Source of the DNA: JBCDHN01 sp965224535
Lineage (GTDB): Bacteria; Verrucomicrobiota; Verrucomicrobiia; Verrucomicrobiales; DEV007
Assembly: GCA_965224535.1 (NCBI GenBank)
Contig: CBDCZR010000005.1
Location: 571,985-635,984 of the forward strand
Length of the DNA stretch: 64,000 bases
Reading direction: 5' to 3'
This document shows, in pieces, positions 1 through 10,237 of the stretch (position 1 is its first letter; each line of letters opens with the position of its first letter). A program made the translations under genes and the position numbers. The notes below the pieces were generated by a model. It did not search any database. It was not told where the DNA came from and saw only the letters and a list, made by a program, of their open reading frames with translations.

Positions 1-463
1 AATTGAGCGACTTCACCTCCGGGCTGAGCGAAGCCGGAGTCGGCCGCCGCGTCGCGCACGTCACCAATTCCAGGCCGTTGTCGTAGGCCTCCTGCGGGTA
101 GAGCTTGATGGTGGAGGCAATGATGACGACCGAGGCTTTGGGGCACAATTTGGGGCTCAAACCCAACGTCCCCACCCCGCGCGTCACCACCAATCGCACG
201 TAACCGTCGTGCAACTCATTGGTGCGAATCGTTTCCAGCATCGCCTCGGTCAATTCCTCCGGCGGCATGGGAATTTTCAGCGAAATCGCGGCCGCGGAGT
301 CGTAGAGCCGGCGAATGTGCTCCTCGCAGCGAAAAACGCGGCCGTTGTAAAAGCGGATCCCCTCAAAAACGCCGTCGCCGTAGAGCAACCCGTGATCGAA
401 CACGGAGATTTTCGCGTCGTCTTCATCGACCAGTTGGCCGTCAATGTGAACCTGGAGTGACAT
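1..463 (-). CDS. ilvE: Branched-chain amino acid aminotransferase (partial, 3' end outside window)
   Basis: Fold-type IV PLP aminotransferase, which interconverts Val, Leu and Ile with their 2-oxo acids. About 154 N-terminal residues are visible, starting MSLQVHIDGQLV. The family signature FDHGLLYGDGVFEGIRFY follows near residue 22. The last visible residues, SLSPEVKSLN, match the stretch holding the PLP-binding lysine just before an expected NYLN motif. The C-terminal half lies beyond the window edge. The 232 bases up to the next gene, which is divergent, show no other gene and probably hold both promoters. D-amino acid transaminase or aminodeoxychorismate lyase share the fold but fit the N-terminus less well. 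Confidence 0.85.
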   Translation of the reverse strand, partial: MSLQVHIDGQLVDEDDAKISVFDHGLLYGDGVFEGIRFYNGRVFRCEEHIRRLYDSAAAISLKIPMPPEELTEAMLETIRTNELHDGYVRLVVTRGVGTLGLSPKLCPKASVVIIASTIKLYPQEAYDNGLELVTCATRRPTPASLSPEVKSLN

Positions 464-695
464 GGGCTAAACCTGCATTCCTAGCACAAAACACAGGTTT
501 GCGCTGGAAAATTTCGGCTCCCGCCAAGTCTAGGCGAAAAGGTAACCGTCAGGCCATCGGCGGCGGGCTCGTGACGTTGACTTGCCAACGATGCTGCCCG
601 AACGAACTGCCATGTAACCAGATCCGCTCCGGATGGAGTGTTCTGGGGAGTCCTTTTCCGAAACGCCACATCCTTTCACCCCCAAACTGCCAACC

Positions 696-1946
696 ATGTC
701 CCTCTCACGCCGCAAATTCCTCTGCCAAAGCGCCAGTGCCGGTGCGCTGCTGCCGATTCCGCACTTCGCCTCGCTCTCAGCATCAGCCGCTGACGCCGAA
801 ACCGCGCCGCGGCGCTTCGTGGTCCTGCACAACCCGCTCAGCTTCTACAATCCGGCGTTTTTTCCGGAGAAAACCGGAAACGACTTCGAAGCCCCGCGAT
901 TGCTCAAACCGCTGGAGCCGTTTCGCGGCAACTACACCGTTTTCCGCGGGCTCGATCACCCGGAGGTTGAAGGTGGGCACTCGCTGACATCGACGCTGCT
1001 CACCGGCATCAACTACGAACATCGCCCCAGCAAACGCCACACCATTTCGCTCGACCAACTGATCGCCGACAAGGTGGGAACGGAGACGCGATTCGACAAA
1101 CTGGTGGTGGGAGGAACGCCGATTTCCTACGACGTCAACGGCACGCCCTGTCCGGATTTCATCCAATATGCGCGCGACTTCTATCGACGCCTTTTCGTGA
1201 CTGACGAGGCTCAACGACTTGAGTTGGAAAAGTCGATCGCGCAGAAGCGTAGCATCATTGACTCGGTTCGAGCGGAAGCGAAGAGCTTGGGCGCGAATCT
1301 GAATGCCGCCGACCGCGAACGTCTCGATCACTACCTTACCGCGATTCGCGTGTTGGAAGAGCGGATGGCCAAGGAACTCAAGTGGAATGGAATCGAGAAA
1401 CCGACTCCGCCGGACGGACTGCGGGAGCAAACGCCCAGTTCTAACATGCACACCGAAATGCGCAATCAATTCGACTTGGCCGTGCTCGCGCTGCAGACCG
1501 ATTCGACCCGCGTCATGACGATGGACTTTGGCGTAGGAGGCCAAGCGCAGATTCCCGGCGTGAACCTGACCTATTCCTATCACCAACTAAGCCATCACGG
1601 CAAGGAACCGGAGAAGGTCGAGCAACTGCTGAACATCGAGGATGCTCACATGAAGGAGATTAGGCAGTTTCTGGAAAACCTCGCAGCCGCCACCGACGCC
1701 AATGGGCAGTCCTTGTTGGAGACGACGACGGTGATGATCAGCAGTGGGATGGGCAACGCGCATTCGCACAGCAATCAGCAGCTGCCGGTGTTGATTGTGG
1801 GCGGCGCACACAAGCATCGTGGCTATGTCGATCTGAGCGATCGCGATATTCCGCTCTGCAATCTCTACGTGAATTTCGCGCAACGCATGGGACTCGACTG
1901 CGAGCAGTTTGCATCGAGCAACGGAGCTTTCACGGAGTTGGTGTGA
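696..1946 (+). CDS. DUF1552 domain secreted protein
   Basis: A 416-residue protein of the DUF1552 family, function unknown, found mainly in Planctomycetes and Verrucomicrobia. It starts MSLSRRKFLCQSASAGALL, a twin-arginine-type signal (SRRKFL), so it is probably exported folded. An in-frame ATG at 633 exists, but the signal peptide fits the start at 696. Family hallmarks are visible: RFVVLHNPLSFYNPAFFPE near the N-terminus, FRGLDHPEVEGGHS, and a C-terminal ISSGMGNAHSHSNQQLPVLI block like the metal-binding part of DUF1501/alkaline-phosphatase-fold proteins. A DUF1592 gene follows after 21 bases, the usual pairing. A second DUF1552 gene lies at 38129-39385. Confidence 0.88.
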   Translation: MSLSRRKFLCQSASAGALLPIPHFASLSASAADAETAPRRFVVLHNPLSFYNPAFFPEKTGNDFEAPRLLKPLEPFRGNYTVFRGLDHPEVEGGHSLTSTLLTGINYEHRPSKRHTISLDQLIADKVGTETRFDKLVVGGTPISYDVNGTPCPDFIQYARDFYRRLFVTDEAQRLELEKSIAQKRSIIDSVRAEAKSLGANLNAADRERLDHYLTAIRVLEERMAKELKWNGIEKPTPPDGLREQTPSSNMHTEMRNQFDLAVLALQTDSTRVMTMDFGVGGQAQIPGVNLTYSYHQLSHHGKEPEKVEQLLNIEDAHMKEIRQFLENLAAATDANGQSLLETTTVMISSGMGNAHSHSNQQLPVLIVGGAHKHRGYVDLSDRDIPLCNLYVNFAQRMGLDCEQFASSNGAFTELV

Positions 1947-1967
1947 GATAGGAAACCGAATCTCTCT

Positions 1968-4259
1968 ATGTTCTCACATCCTATTTTCATTTTCCTCCTT
2001 CTATTCGCTTGCCTCCATTCGTTTGCCGCTGAAGCAATCGTCGATTTTGCCGACAAACACTGCATGGAGTGTCACGACGCGGACACAGAAAAGGGCGACT
2101 TTTCCATCGAAGCGATCTTCGAGCAACTACAGCCAGCGGGCCATGCCGAGCTGCTCGACAAGATTGTGCGTAAAGTCGAAACCGGCGAAATGCCACCCAA
2201 AAAAGACGAAGCATTCTTCGCCTCCGACGAAACCACTGCGTTTCTTACCGCGGGCAGGGCCGATTTGCTCGCCTATTTCGAAGAAAAGAAGCAAACCGGC
2301 TTTGGTGGTCTCCAGCGCCTTCGCAGCGATCAGTATGTAAATACGCTGCACGATTTATTGGGTTACCCGTTTCGCGATATCGAAGGTCATATTCCCACCG
2401 ACAGTCCTGATCATCGTCAGCCGGGAGAGATCTCCTATTTCCACTTTGATCAGTATGTAGAGTCAGCCGGCAAAGTGCTGGATTACGCGATAGGCCGCCA
2501 GCAGGCACAAAAAAGAACCTACGTCTTCAATTTCGAGAACGCCGCGAAGGTAATCTACTGGTTAAAGGCTGATCATATCCGGGCGCCCATGTCTGAAGAG
2601 AGAGGCGTGATGATAGCGGGCTCGCGCGCATTCCATTCGTCCGGCCATGCCGAACTCTACACTGAGCCGGTTGAGGAAGCCGGCCTCTACCGCATCCGCA
2701 TCAAAGTGCTCGCCGAAAACGGTCCTGTCACCTATCGCATCGCCGCACGAACCACGCCGCCGGTCGGGGTCGTCTGGGGCATCAAAGGATCGCGCAACCT
2801 CGCTCTGCACGACGCGGAGCCGGGAGAGTTTACCGAGGTGGAGATCGAGGCCTTCGTCAACGCTGGTGAACGAGTCGCCGTCCAGAAAATCAGCATCGAC
2901 GGCCCCATCAGCTACAATCACTATCACAAGCTCAAAGAAGAGGATAAACTCGAAGGAACACGAAATATTCACTTCTGGGCACACACGATTGAGGCCACCG
3001 GGCCGCTCGACAAAGAGATCGTCTCTATGCGAGACGCGATTCTGCAAAACCAGCCTGCTAACCGGGAAGGCGCCGCTCATGTGTTGACCAACTTGCTACC
3101 GCGGGCCTTTCGCCGCGAGGCCCCCGCAGAGGAGGCTCGTCCGTTTCTGGCAGTTTACGACCGGGAACTTGCCAAAACCAAGAGCCACGATCAGGCGTTG
3201 CGCGAAGCATTGAAGGCGATGTTGGTTTCCTCTCACTTTCTCTATCGCAATACGAACACCGGTCCGTTGAACGACTATGAAATCGCTAATCGGCTCTCCT
3301 ATTTTCTCTGGAACTCGATGCCGGACACCGAGTTGTTCGATCTTGCCGCGCGCGGTGAGTTGCAGAAGGCCGAAGTGCGTATCGCGCAAGTGGAACGCAT
3401 GTTAGGCGACGAAAAATCCGAGCGTTTCGTCGTCGATTTCACCAACTACTGGCTTCAGCTTCACCAAGTCGCCCACATGCGCCCAAAAGTGAATCCGGGC
3501 ATCCGCTTCGACGGCACGCTGGAGGAGGATATCCGCGGTGAAACGCGTCACTTTTTCCGCGAAGTGCTCCACGGCGATCTGAGTGTTGATAATTTCCTCG
3601 ATTCCGATTGGTCGATGCTGAATGAGAACATGGCGATCGTCTATCGCATGCAAGATCGCGGTATTGAGGGCCGCGAATATAGAAGAGTTACGTTTAAACC
3701 GGAAGATCGGCGCGGCGGCGTCGTGGGGCACGCGTCATTTCTCAATTTAACCTCGTTCAGCGATGCGACCCGGCCAATCGCACGTGGCGTTTGGATCATC
3801 GAAAACCTCATGAACCAGCCGCTCGAGCCACCCAAAGGTATCAAGCCGATCGAGACTGACACTCGCGGGGCGACCACGATTCTGGAACAGATTCGCAAAC
3901 ACCGCGACGCGGCCGCCTGCCGAACTTGTCACCAGAAGATCGACCCCTTCGGGATCGCGTTGGAGCATTACGGCGTCGCCGGCGAGTGGCGTCACACCTA
4001 CAAAGGCGGCGTGGCGATTGAAACGAAGGTGCCCGAATATTCGGATGTGTCTGGGATCGAGGGGGTGAAGGAGTTGTTGATGGAGGAGCGAGACGAGTTT
4101 GAGCTTCAATTGATCAACAAAATCAAGGAATACGCTCTGGGCCGTGACATTACCTACTACGATCTGGAAAGCTCCCGCCGAATCGCCCGCGATCATGGCG
4201 CCGGGCTGAAGACGTTGATCGAGGCAATCGTGGCGGATGAGACGTTTTTGATTCGGTGA
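1968..4259 (+). CDS. DUF1592-family multidomain secreted cytochrome-like protein
   Basis: A 763-residue protein with an N-terminal signal peptide (MFSHPIFIFLLLFACLHSFA) and the standard PVC domain series. An N-terminal c-type haem motif (CMECH near residue 36) is followed by a DUF1587 block (RLRSDQYVNTLHDLLGYPF near residue 120), DUF1595 (LLPRAFRREAP near 375), DUF1592 (DYEIANRLSYFLWNSMPDTE near 438), DUF1588 with a second CxxCH (CRTCHQKIDPFGIALEHYG near 652), and a C-terminal DUF1585 segment. It probably forms a periplasmic redox or carbohydrate-oxidising partnership with the DUF1552 protein just upstream; this is inferred from conserved pairing and the biochemical role is not known. It converges on atpC with an 89-base gap. 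Confidence 0.88.
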   Translation: MFSHPIFIFLLLFACLHSFAAEAIVDFADKHCMECHDADTEKGDFSIEAIFEQLQPAGHAELLDKIVRKVETGEMPPKKDEAFFASDETTAFLTAGRADLLAYFEEKKQTGFGGLQRLRSDQYVNTLHDLLGYPFRDIEGHIPTDSPDHRQPGEISYFHFDQYVESAGKVLDYAIGRQQAQKRTYVFNFENAAKVIYWLKADHIRAPMSEERGVMIAGSRAFHSSGHAELYTEPVEEAGLYRIRIKVLAENGPVTYRIAARTTPPVGVVWGIKGSRNLALHDAEPGEFTEVEIEAFVNAGERVAVQKISIDGPISYNHYHKLKEEDKLEGTRNIHFWAHTIEATGPLDKEIVSMRDAILQNQPANREGAAHVLTNLLPRAFRREAPAEEARPFLAVYDRELAKTKSHDQALREALKAMLVSSHFLYRNTNTGPLNDYEIANRLSYFLWNSMPDTELFDLAARGELQKAEVRIAQVERMLGDEKSERFVVDFTNYWLQLHQVAHMRPKVNPGIRFDGTLEEDIRGETRHFFREVLHGDLSVDNFLDSDWSMLNENMAIVYRMQDRGIEGREYRRVTFKPEDRRGGVVGHASFLNLTSFSDATRPIARGVWIIENLMNQPLEPPKGIKPIETDTRGATTILEQIRKHRDAAACRTCHQKIDPFGIALEHYGVAGEWRHTYKGGVAIETKVPEYSDVSGIEGVKELLMEERDEFELQLINKIKEYALGRDITYYDLESSRRIARDHGAGLKTLIEAIVADETFLIR

Positions 4260-4348
4260 AGCTGGCTTCGCTGTCGAAGCCTAGATCCTTCGTGACTTCT
4301 TGAAACCGCGAAGCGCCATTCCCTGGAGGCCGTAGACCCGTCCGCGGC

Positions 4349-4756
4349 CTACAACGTCTTGCGCCGCCGCTTGACGTGAAGTTGCGCCATCGATTTTTGA
4401 ATCGCCAACTGCACGGCGGCGATTTCCTCGGCGTCCTGCTTCTCTTCGAGCGCCAATTTCGCACTTTCCAATGCCGCCTCAACCGCAGCTTCATCGATCT
4501 CAGCGTCGCGAACGGCCAGGTCGGTGAGGACAGCAACGCTTTTGGGCGTGATTTCCAAAACGCCGGCCCCGACGGCCAAAAAATGCTCCTCGCCGTTGTG
4601 GGTGAAACGCAGTTCTCCCGGTTGAAGCGTCGTCACCAGCGGGGCGTGACTCACCAAAATGCCAAGTTCACCCTCGATTCCCGGCGCCACGACCAATTCG
4701 ACCTCGTCGGCGAAGTTTTTGCCTTCGGGCGTTACGATTTCCAGGTGAATGGCCAT
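4349..4756 (-). CDS. atpC: F0F1 ATP synthase epsilon subunit
   Basis: Central-stalk subunit of the F1 motor, 135 residues. The N-terminal beta-sandwich is clear (MAIHLEIVTPEGKNFADEVE, then GIEGELGILVSHAPLVTTLQ). The C-terminal two-helix region runs to a basic end (KRRRKTL). It is the last gene of the atp operon, 27 bases after atpD. Length is normal for bacterial epsilon. Confidence 0.95.
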   Translation of the reverse strand: MAIHLEIVTPEGKNFADEVELVVAPGIEGELGILVSHAPLVTTLQPGELRFTHNGEEHFLAVGAGVLEITPKSVAVLTDLAVRDAEIDEAAVEAALESAKLALEEKQDAEEIAAVQLAIQKSMAQLHVKRRRKTL

Positions 4757-4783
4757 GTTTTGCCGGATTTTGGGTTGGTTAGC

Positions 4784-6211
<1,428 letters not shown>

Positions 6212-6221
6212 TGTTGGTGGG

Positions 6222-6252
6222 CTTAAAACTTAAAACTGAAAACTTAAAACTA
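6222..6252. repeat. 7-base tandem repeat, atpG-atpD junction
   Basis: Four to five copies of a (T)TAAAACT / GAAAACT heptamer between the end of atpG and the start of atpD. The last copies run into the atpG stop region. It is one of several heptamer arrays that sit directly in front of start codons in this window. Confidence 0.75.
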
Positions 6253-7146
6253 CTCCAGCGCCTTCATCGCCGTGGTGATTTCCAGCAACTCCGCGGTAAT
6301 CGCGGCTTGGCGCTGTTTGTTGTAGGCCAGGGTCAAATCGTCGATCAACTCGTTGGCGTTGTCCGTGGCGCTCTTCATCGCGACCATGCGGGCGCTATGT
6401 TCGGAGGCGCGGCTTTCCAGCAGAATCTGGTAGACCTGGTAGTTGAGGTAAAGCGGGACGATGGTATCTAACACGGCCTCGGGCGTGGGTTCGAAAATGT
6501 AGCCGGCGGATGCGGCTCCGCTCCCGGCCAATTGAACCGGCTCGTCCTTGCCCATGCCGACAAATTCGCGGTCGCGGCCCAAATCGATCGGCCGGATGGG
6601 CAACAGCGTCTCCACCATCGGTTCCTGGCTGATGGTGTTGATGAAATTGGTGAAGGCGACGGTCACGCGGGCGAATTTGCCTTCCAAAAACTGGTCGATG
6701 AGGAACTGGGAGACCAATTTCGACTCCGCGAAGTGCACGGGGTCGTGAACGTGAAAATCCGCGAGCAAATTGCGCCCGAGCCGGGCCAGGGAGCCCTTTC
6801 CTTTGCGCCCCACGGTGACGAAGGTGGTGGCTTCATCGGTCTTTTCCGTCACCATGCGCAGCAAGTTCGTGTTCAAGCCGCCGCAGAGGCCTTTGTCCGT
6901 GGTGACGACCAACATCAGTTCACCGCCCGCTTCGTGCTCCTTCAACAGCGGGTGCAGATCCTCCTCGGTTTGGTCTTTCAGGTTTACCAGGACCTTATTC
7001 ATGAGGTCGGCATAGGAACGGCCGGCGGTGGCTTGATCCTGCGCCTTCTTCATCTTCGACGCCGCCACCAACTGCATGGCTTTGGTGATTTGCGCCGTGT
7101 TTTTGACCGACTTGATGCGCCGGCGAATGTCGCGAGTGCTGGGCAT
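6250..7146 (-). CDS. atpG: F0F1 ATP synthase gamma subunit
   Basis: Rotor shaft subunit, 298 residues. The canonical N-terminal helix (RDIRRRIKSVKNTAQITKAM, then VAASKMKKAQ) and the C-terminal helix (SARMVAMKSATDNANELIDD, then LTLAYNKQRQAAITAELLEI) are both intact. These two helices form the coiled coil inside the alpha3beta3 ring. A GLCGGLN motif lies near residue 88. Length and order within the atp operon are standard. Confidence 0.97.
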   Translation of the reverse strand: MPSTRDIRRRIKSVKNTAQITKAMQLVAASKMKKAQDQATAGRSYADLMNKVLVNLKDQTEEDLHPLLKEHEAGGELMLVVTTDKGLCGGLNTNLLRMVTEKTDEATTFVTVGRKGKGSLARLGRNLLADFHVHDPVHFAESKLVSQFLIDQFLEGKFARVTVAFTNFINTISQEPMVETLLPIRPIDLGRDREFVGMGKDEPVQLAGSGAASAGYIFEPTPEAVLDTIVPLYLNYQVYQILLESRASEHSARMVAMKSATDNANELIDDLTLAYNKQRQAAITAELLEITTAMKALE

Positions 7147-7147
7147 G

Positions 7148-7260
7148 TTAAGTTTTCAGTTTTAAGTTTTCAGTTTTCAGTTTTAAGTGCGGGTGTCTGA
7201 ATAGCTGAAAAAGCGGTGAATTTGAGGGCTTAAAACTTAAAACTTTGGACTTAAAACTTT
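7148..7260. repeat. Two 7-base tandem arrays in the atpA-atpG spacer
   Basis: The 117-base spacer holds two arrays of related heptamers, 7148-7188 (TTTTAAG/TTTTCAG) and 7229-7260 (TTAAAAC-type), separated by 40 unique bases. The first array ends two bases before the atpG start codon, so the 5' leader of atpG is essentially repeat. Confidence 0.8.
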
Positions 7261-7263
7261 CTC

Positions 7264-8796
7264 TTATTTCCAGGTTTTTTTGAAGTCGTCGATGGCCTCT
7301 TCCAGGCCTTTGGTGATTTCGTCGCTGAGCGCTTTTTCGTCGCGAATTTTGGCCAACAATTCGGCTTTGCGGCTGGTGAGGTATTCTTCCAGATCTTTTT
7401 GGCAGTCCTTGACGCGATCGACGTCCACATCGTCAAATCCGCCGTTCTGCATGGCCCAGAGCGTGGCGACTTCCAACTCCACGGGCAGGGGAGCGTACTG
7501 GTTTTGCTTGAACAACTCCACGATGCGTTCGCCGCGGTCGATGGTCGCCTTGGTTTTTTCGTCCAGATCCGAGCCAAACTGCGCGAACGCCTGCAATTCG
7601 CGAAACTGCGCCAAATCCAGCTTTGTTGTGCCGGAGACTTTTTTAATCGCCTTGGTCTGCGCGGCCGAACCCACCCGGCTCACGGACAAACCGACGGAAA
7701 TCGCGGGCCGGATGCCCTGGTAAAACAGGTCGGTTTCCAGGAAAATCTGGCCGTCGGTGATGGAAATGACGTTGGTGGGGATGTAGGCCGAAACGTCGCC
7801 CGCCTGCGTCTCGATGATGGGCAGGGCAGTGAGCGAGCCGTCGTTATGATCGTCGCTCATTCGGGCGGAACGTTCCAAAAGCCGGCTGTGGAGGTAAAAA
7901 ACGTCACCGGGGTAGGCTTCGCGGCCGGAGGGACGGCGCAGCACCAGCGAAACCTGGCGATAGGCGGCTGCGTGCTTGGAAAGGTCGTCGTAAACGATCA
8001 GCGCGTCCATTCCCTGATCCATGAACCACTCGCCAATGGCGCAACCGGCGTAAGGGGCCAGGTATTGCGCGGTGGCGGGGTCGGAAGCGGTTGCGGAAAC
8101 GACAACGGTGTAGTCCATTGCGCCCGCGCTTTCCAGCGTGGCGATGGTGCGGGCCACGTTCGCGCGTTTTTGGCCGACGGCGACGTAAATGCAGTAGAGC
8201 GGCTTGTGGTCCTTCAGCTCGCCTTTTTCCGCGGCGCGATTCTGGTTGGCTTGGGAGATGATGGTATCGACGGCGATGGTCGTTTTGCCGGTGGAACGGT
8301 CGCCGATAATCAATTCTCGCTGGCCGCGGCCGATCGGGATCATCGCGTCGATGGCCATGATGCCGGTTTGGACGGGGACGCCGACCGACTGGCGCGGAAG
8401 GATGCCGGGAGCTATTTTTTCGACCGGATAGGTGGTTTCCGCCACGATTTCGCCTTTTCCGTCGAGCGGCTCGCCCAGCGCGTTGACAACGCGGCCTAGC
8501 AATCCCTTGCCGACGGGGACGGAAAGCAGCCGGCCGGTGGTTTTCACCTCGTCGCCCTCTTTGATGCCCTCGCCTTCGCCCAGCAAAATGCAACCCACCT
8601 CGGTTTCCTCCAGGTTGAGGGCCAAACCGTAGAGACCGCCGGGAAATTCGATCATCTCGTTGAGCATGACGTCACTGAGACCTTCGATTTTTGCCACGCC
8701 GTCGCCAATTTCGCGAACGACGCCCACGTTTGACTTGGTAACCGAGGTTTTGAGCCCGGCGATTTCAGATTCCAGTTCCTGCAGGAGAGTGCTCAT
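7264..8796 (-). CDS. atpA: F0F1 ATP synthase alpha subunit
   Basis: Non-catalytic nucleotide-binding F1 subunit, 510 residues. Walker A GDRSTGKT lies at 165-172. The C-terminal alpha-specific block (PAISVGLSVSRVGSAAQTKA) contains the arginine finger region (SVSRVGS). The N-terminal helix that contacts the delta subunit is present (STLLQELESEIAGLKTS). Length is typical. Confidence 0.98.
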   Translation of the reverse strand: MSTLLQELESEIAGLKTSVTKSNVGVVREIGDGVAKIEGLSDVMLNEMIEFPGGLYGLALNLEETEVGCILLGEGEGIKEGDEVKTTGRLLSVPVGKGLLGRVVNALGEPLDGKGEIVAETTYPVEKIAPGILPRQSVGVPVQTGIMAIDAMIPIGRGQRELIIGDRSTGKTTIAVDTIISQANQNRAAEKGELKDHKPLYCIYVAVGQKRANVARTIATLESAGAMDYTVVVSATASDPATAQYLAPYAGCAIGEWFMDQGMDALIVYDDLSKHAAAYRQVSLVLRRPSGREAYPGDVFYLHSRLLERSARMSDDHNDGSLTALPIIETQAGDVSAYIPTNVISITDGQIFLETDLFYQGIRPAISVGLSVSRVGSAAQTKAIKKVSGTTKLDLAQFRELQAFAQFGSDLDEKTKATIDRGERIVELFKQNQYAPLPVELEVATLWAMQNGGFDDVDVDRVKDCQKDLEEYLTSRKAELLAKIRDEKALSDEITKGLEEAIDDFKKTWK

Positions 8797-8800
8797 GGTG

Positions 8801-8838
8801 GAAGTTTTAAGTGGAAAGTTTTAAGTTTTAAGTTCTCA
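8801..8838. repeat. 7-base tandem repeat in front of atpA
   Basis: Imperfect copies of GTTTTAA / GGAAAGT-type heptamers between the atpH end and the atpA start. On the coding strand the array reads as AAAACTT units that stop a few bases before the ATG. Confidence 0.7.
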
Positions 8839-9231
8839 GCTGAATCGATCTTGGAGTTGCTGGAGCCGGGCGCGGACGCTGCCGTCCCAGACGTCGCTGC
8901 CGACTTTTACCCGCATTCCGCCCAGCAGATCAGGAGCCGTGGTAAAGTCAAAGGTCAGGTCTTTTCCGTATTTTTTGCGTAAATCCGCCATCACGCCGCT
9001 TTGCAGGTCTGCGCCCAGTTCGGTGGCGCTTTCCACTACGGCATGGCGCTTGGCAAACTCCATGCGGAGCAGATTTTGGTAAGCGCCCAAAACCTGCAGG
9101 TAACCGCGTGGTTTTTTCTCCCCCAGCGCCCGGACAAACGCCTTGGCCCGCTCCCCGTCAATGGAACCGTCCACCAGGGTTGCCTGGAGCAACTGGCGAG
9201 CCGTGCGGAGAGCGTCTTTGCTGGATTTCAC
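8836..9231 (-). CDS. atpH: F0F1 ATP synthase delta subunit, short form
   Basis: Peripheral-stalk (OSCP) subunit. The C-terminal family signature is clear: LLGGMRVKVGSDVWDGSVRA followed by RLQQLQDRF. At 131 residues it is about 45 shorter than the usual delta of about 175-180, and the N-terminal helical domain that binds alpha is reduced (KSSKDALRTARQLLQATLVD onward). The start is fixed by the MKSSKDA reading and the repeat leader. From memory, similarly short delta proteins occur in other Verrucomicrobiota, so it is probably functional rather than truncated. Confidence 0.85.
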   Translation of the reverse strand: MKSSKDALRTARQLLQATLVDGSIDGERAKAFVRALGEKKPRGYLQVLGAYQNLLRMEFAKRHAVVESATELGADLQSGVMADLRKKYGKDLTFDFTTAPDLLGGMRVKVGSDVWDGSVRARLQQLQDRFS

Positions 9232-9232
9232 G

Positions 9233-9261
9233 TTTTTTGTGCTTGGTGCTTTGTGCTTTGT
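9233..9261. repeat. 7-base tandem repeat in front of atpH
   Basis: On the coding strand about three units of ACAAAGC / ACCAAGC precede the atpH ATG. The same heptamer family occurs in front of cysQ at 36191-36244, on the other strand of the chromosome. Confidence 0.7.
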
Positions 9262-9770
9262 TAGAGAGCTATCTGGCCGGCGGTTTCCTGGTTGATCTTG
9301 TCTTGATCGTCCTTGTTCAAGACCTTGCCGGTCACTTTGGAGGTGGTGTCGACGACCAGGCGGCCGAAATCCTTTTTCAGCATCGCCAGGGCCTGATCCC
9401 GCTCCAAAGTGGTGGCTTCGCGGGCTTTGGCGATGATTTGCGCCGCCTCAGCGGTGGCTTCCTGCGATTTTTTCTCCGTCAGCGCCGCTGCGCTTTCCCG
9501 CGCGTCCTCAATGAGGCGATCGGCATCCGCGTTGGCTTTGTCCAGGATCTCCTGAGATTTCGCTTCGGTCGATTTCATGTCCTCGGCGATCTTTTTCAGG
9601 TTCTCCTCGCCCTCCGCAATGCGTTGGCGGCGCTCTTCGAGCATTTTCATGATGGGCCCGAAGGCGAATTTCCTCAATACCCAAAAAACGATGAGAAAAA
9701 TGATGATCTGCGCAAAAAACTTGGGCCAGGCGAGCCCAAATTTGTAGGCGATCTGCTCGAACATTTCCAT
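9261..9770 (-). CDS. atpF: F0F1 ATP synthase b subunit
   Basis: Peripheral-stalk subunit, 169 residues. One N-terminal membrane helix (FFAQIIIFLIVFWVLRKFAF, about residues 18-37) is followed by a long charged coiled coil rich in Ala, Glu and Lys, with the conserved RQRIAEGEENLKKI region. Only one b-type gene is present, so the stalk is presumably a homodimer. Confidence 0.95.
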   Translation of the reverse strand: MEMFEQIAYKFGLAWPKFFAQIIIFLIVFWVLRKFAFGPIMKMLEERRQRIAEGEENLKKIAEDMKSTEAKSQEILDKANADADRLIEDARESAAALTEKKSQEATAEAAQIIAKAREATTLERDQALAMLKKDFGRLVVDTTSKVTGKVLNKDDQDKINQETAGQIAL

Positions 9771-9866
9771 GGTGCTGGGTTAGGAGAAGATTTGGTGAAT
9801 CGAGGAAGGGGCGTCGCCCGCGGAAGCGAAGACTCACCTCCGCGAGCGACGCAAAACTGGCGAATT

Positions 9867-10145
9867 TTAGCCGAGTGCGAGGATGAGCGCGTAAATCGCG
9901 ATAGCCTCGGCAAGGGCCATGCCGATAATTGCGATGGTGAGGATGTTGCCGAACGCGGTGGGGTTGCGGCCCACGGCTTCAGCGGCTTTCGCGCCGACGA
10001 GTCCGACGCCGATGCCAGCGCCGGCGCCGGCAAAACCAAGCGCGATGCTGCCATCGATTTTCAGGTTGATGGCCTGGGCGGCAGCGGCTTCCGCAGCGCC
10101 GGTATCCGCGGCGGCGGCCAGGATGGGCATTAGTTCCATGAACAT
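9867..10145 (-). CDS. atpE: F0F1 ATP synthase c subunit
   Basis: Membrane rotor-ring subunit, 92 residues, starting MFMELMPILAAAAD. The start is supported by AAGGAG nine bases upstream. Helix 1 carries the glycine ladder GFAGAGAGIGVGLVGAKAA. Helix 2 carries the ion-carrying glutamate in IGMALAEAIAIYALILAL. The Na+-type Gln in helix 1 and the Glu-Ser pair in helix 2 are absent (GIGVG, AEAIA), so proton coupling is inferred. The N-terminus is about 20 residues longer than in most c subunits and is Ala-rich. Confidence 0.95.
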   Translation of the reverse strand: MFMELMPILAAAADTGAAEAAAAQAINLKIDGSIALGFAGAGAGIGVGLVGAKAAEAVGRNPTAFGNILTIAIIGMALAEAIAIYALILALG

Positions 10146-10237
10146 GGGTTGAATCTCCTTTTTTTGGGTTGGTATTGGTTGTCTTGTTATCGCCGCCCAC
10201 TGTCTTGCATGGTCGCGACGACAAATTCGTTGGAAAT

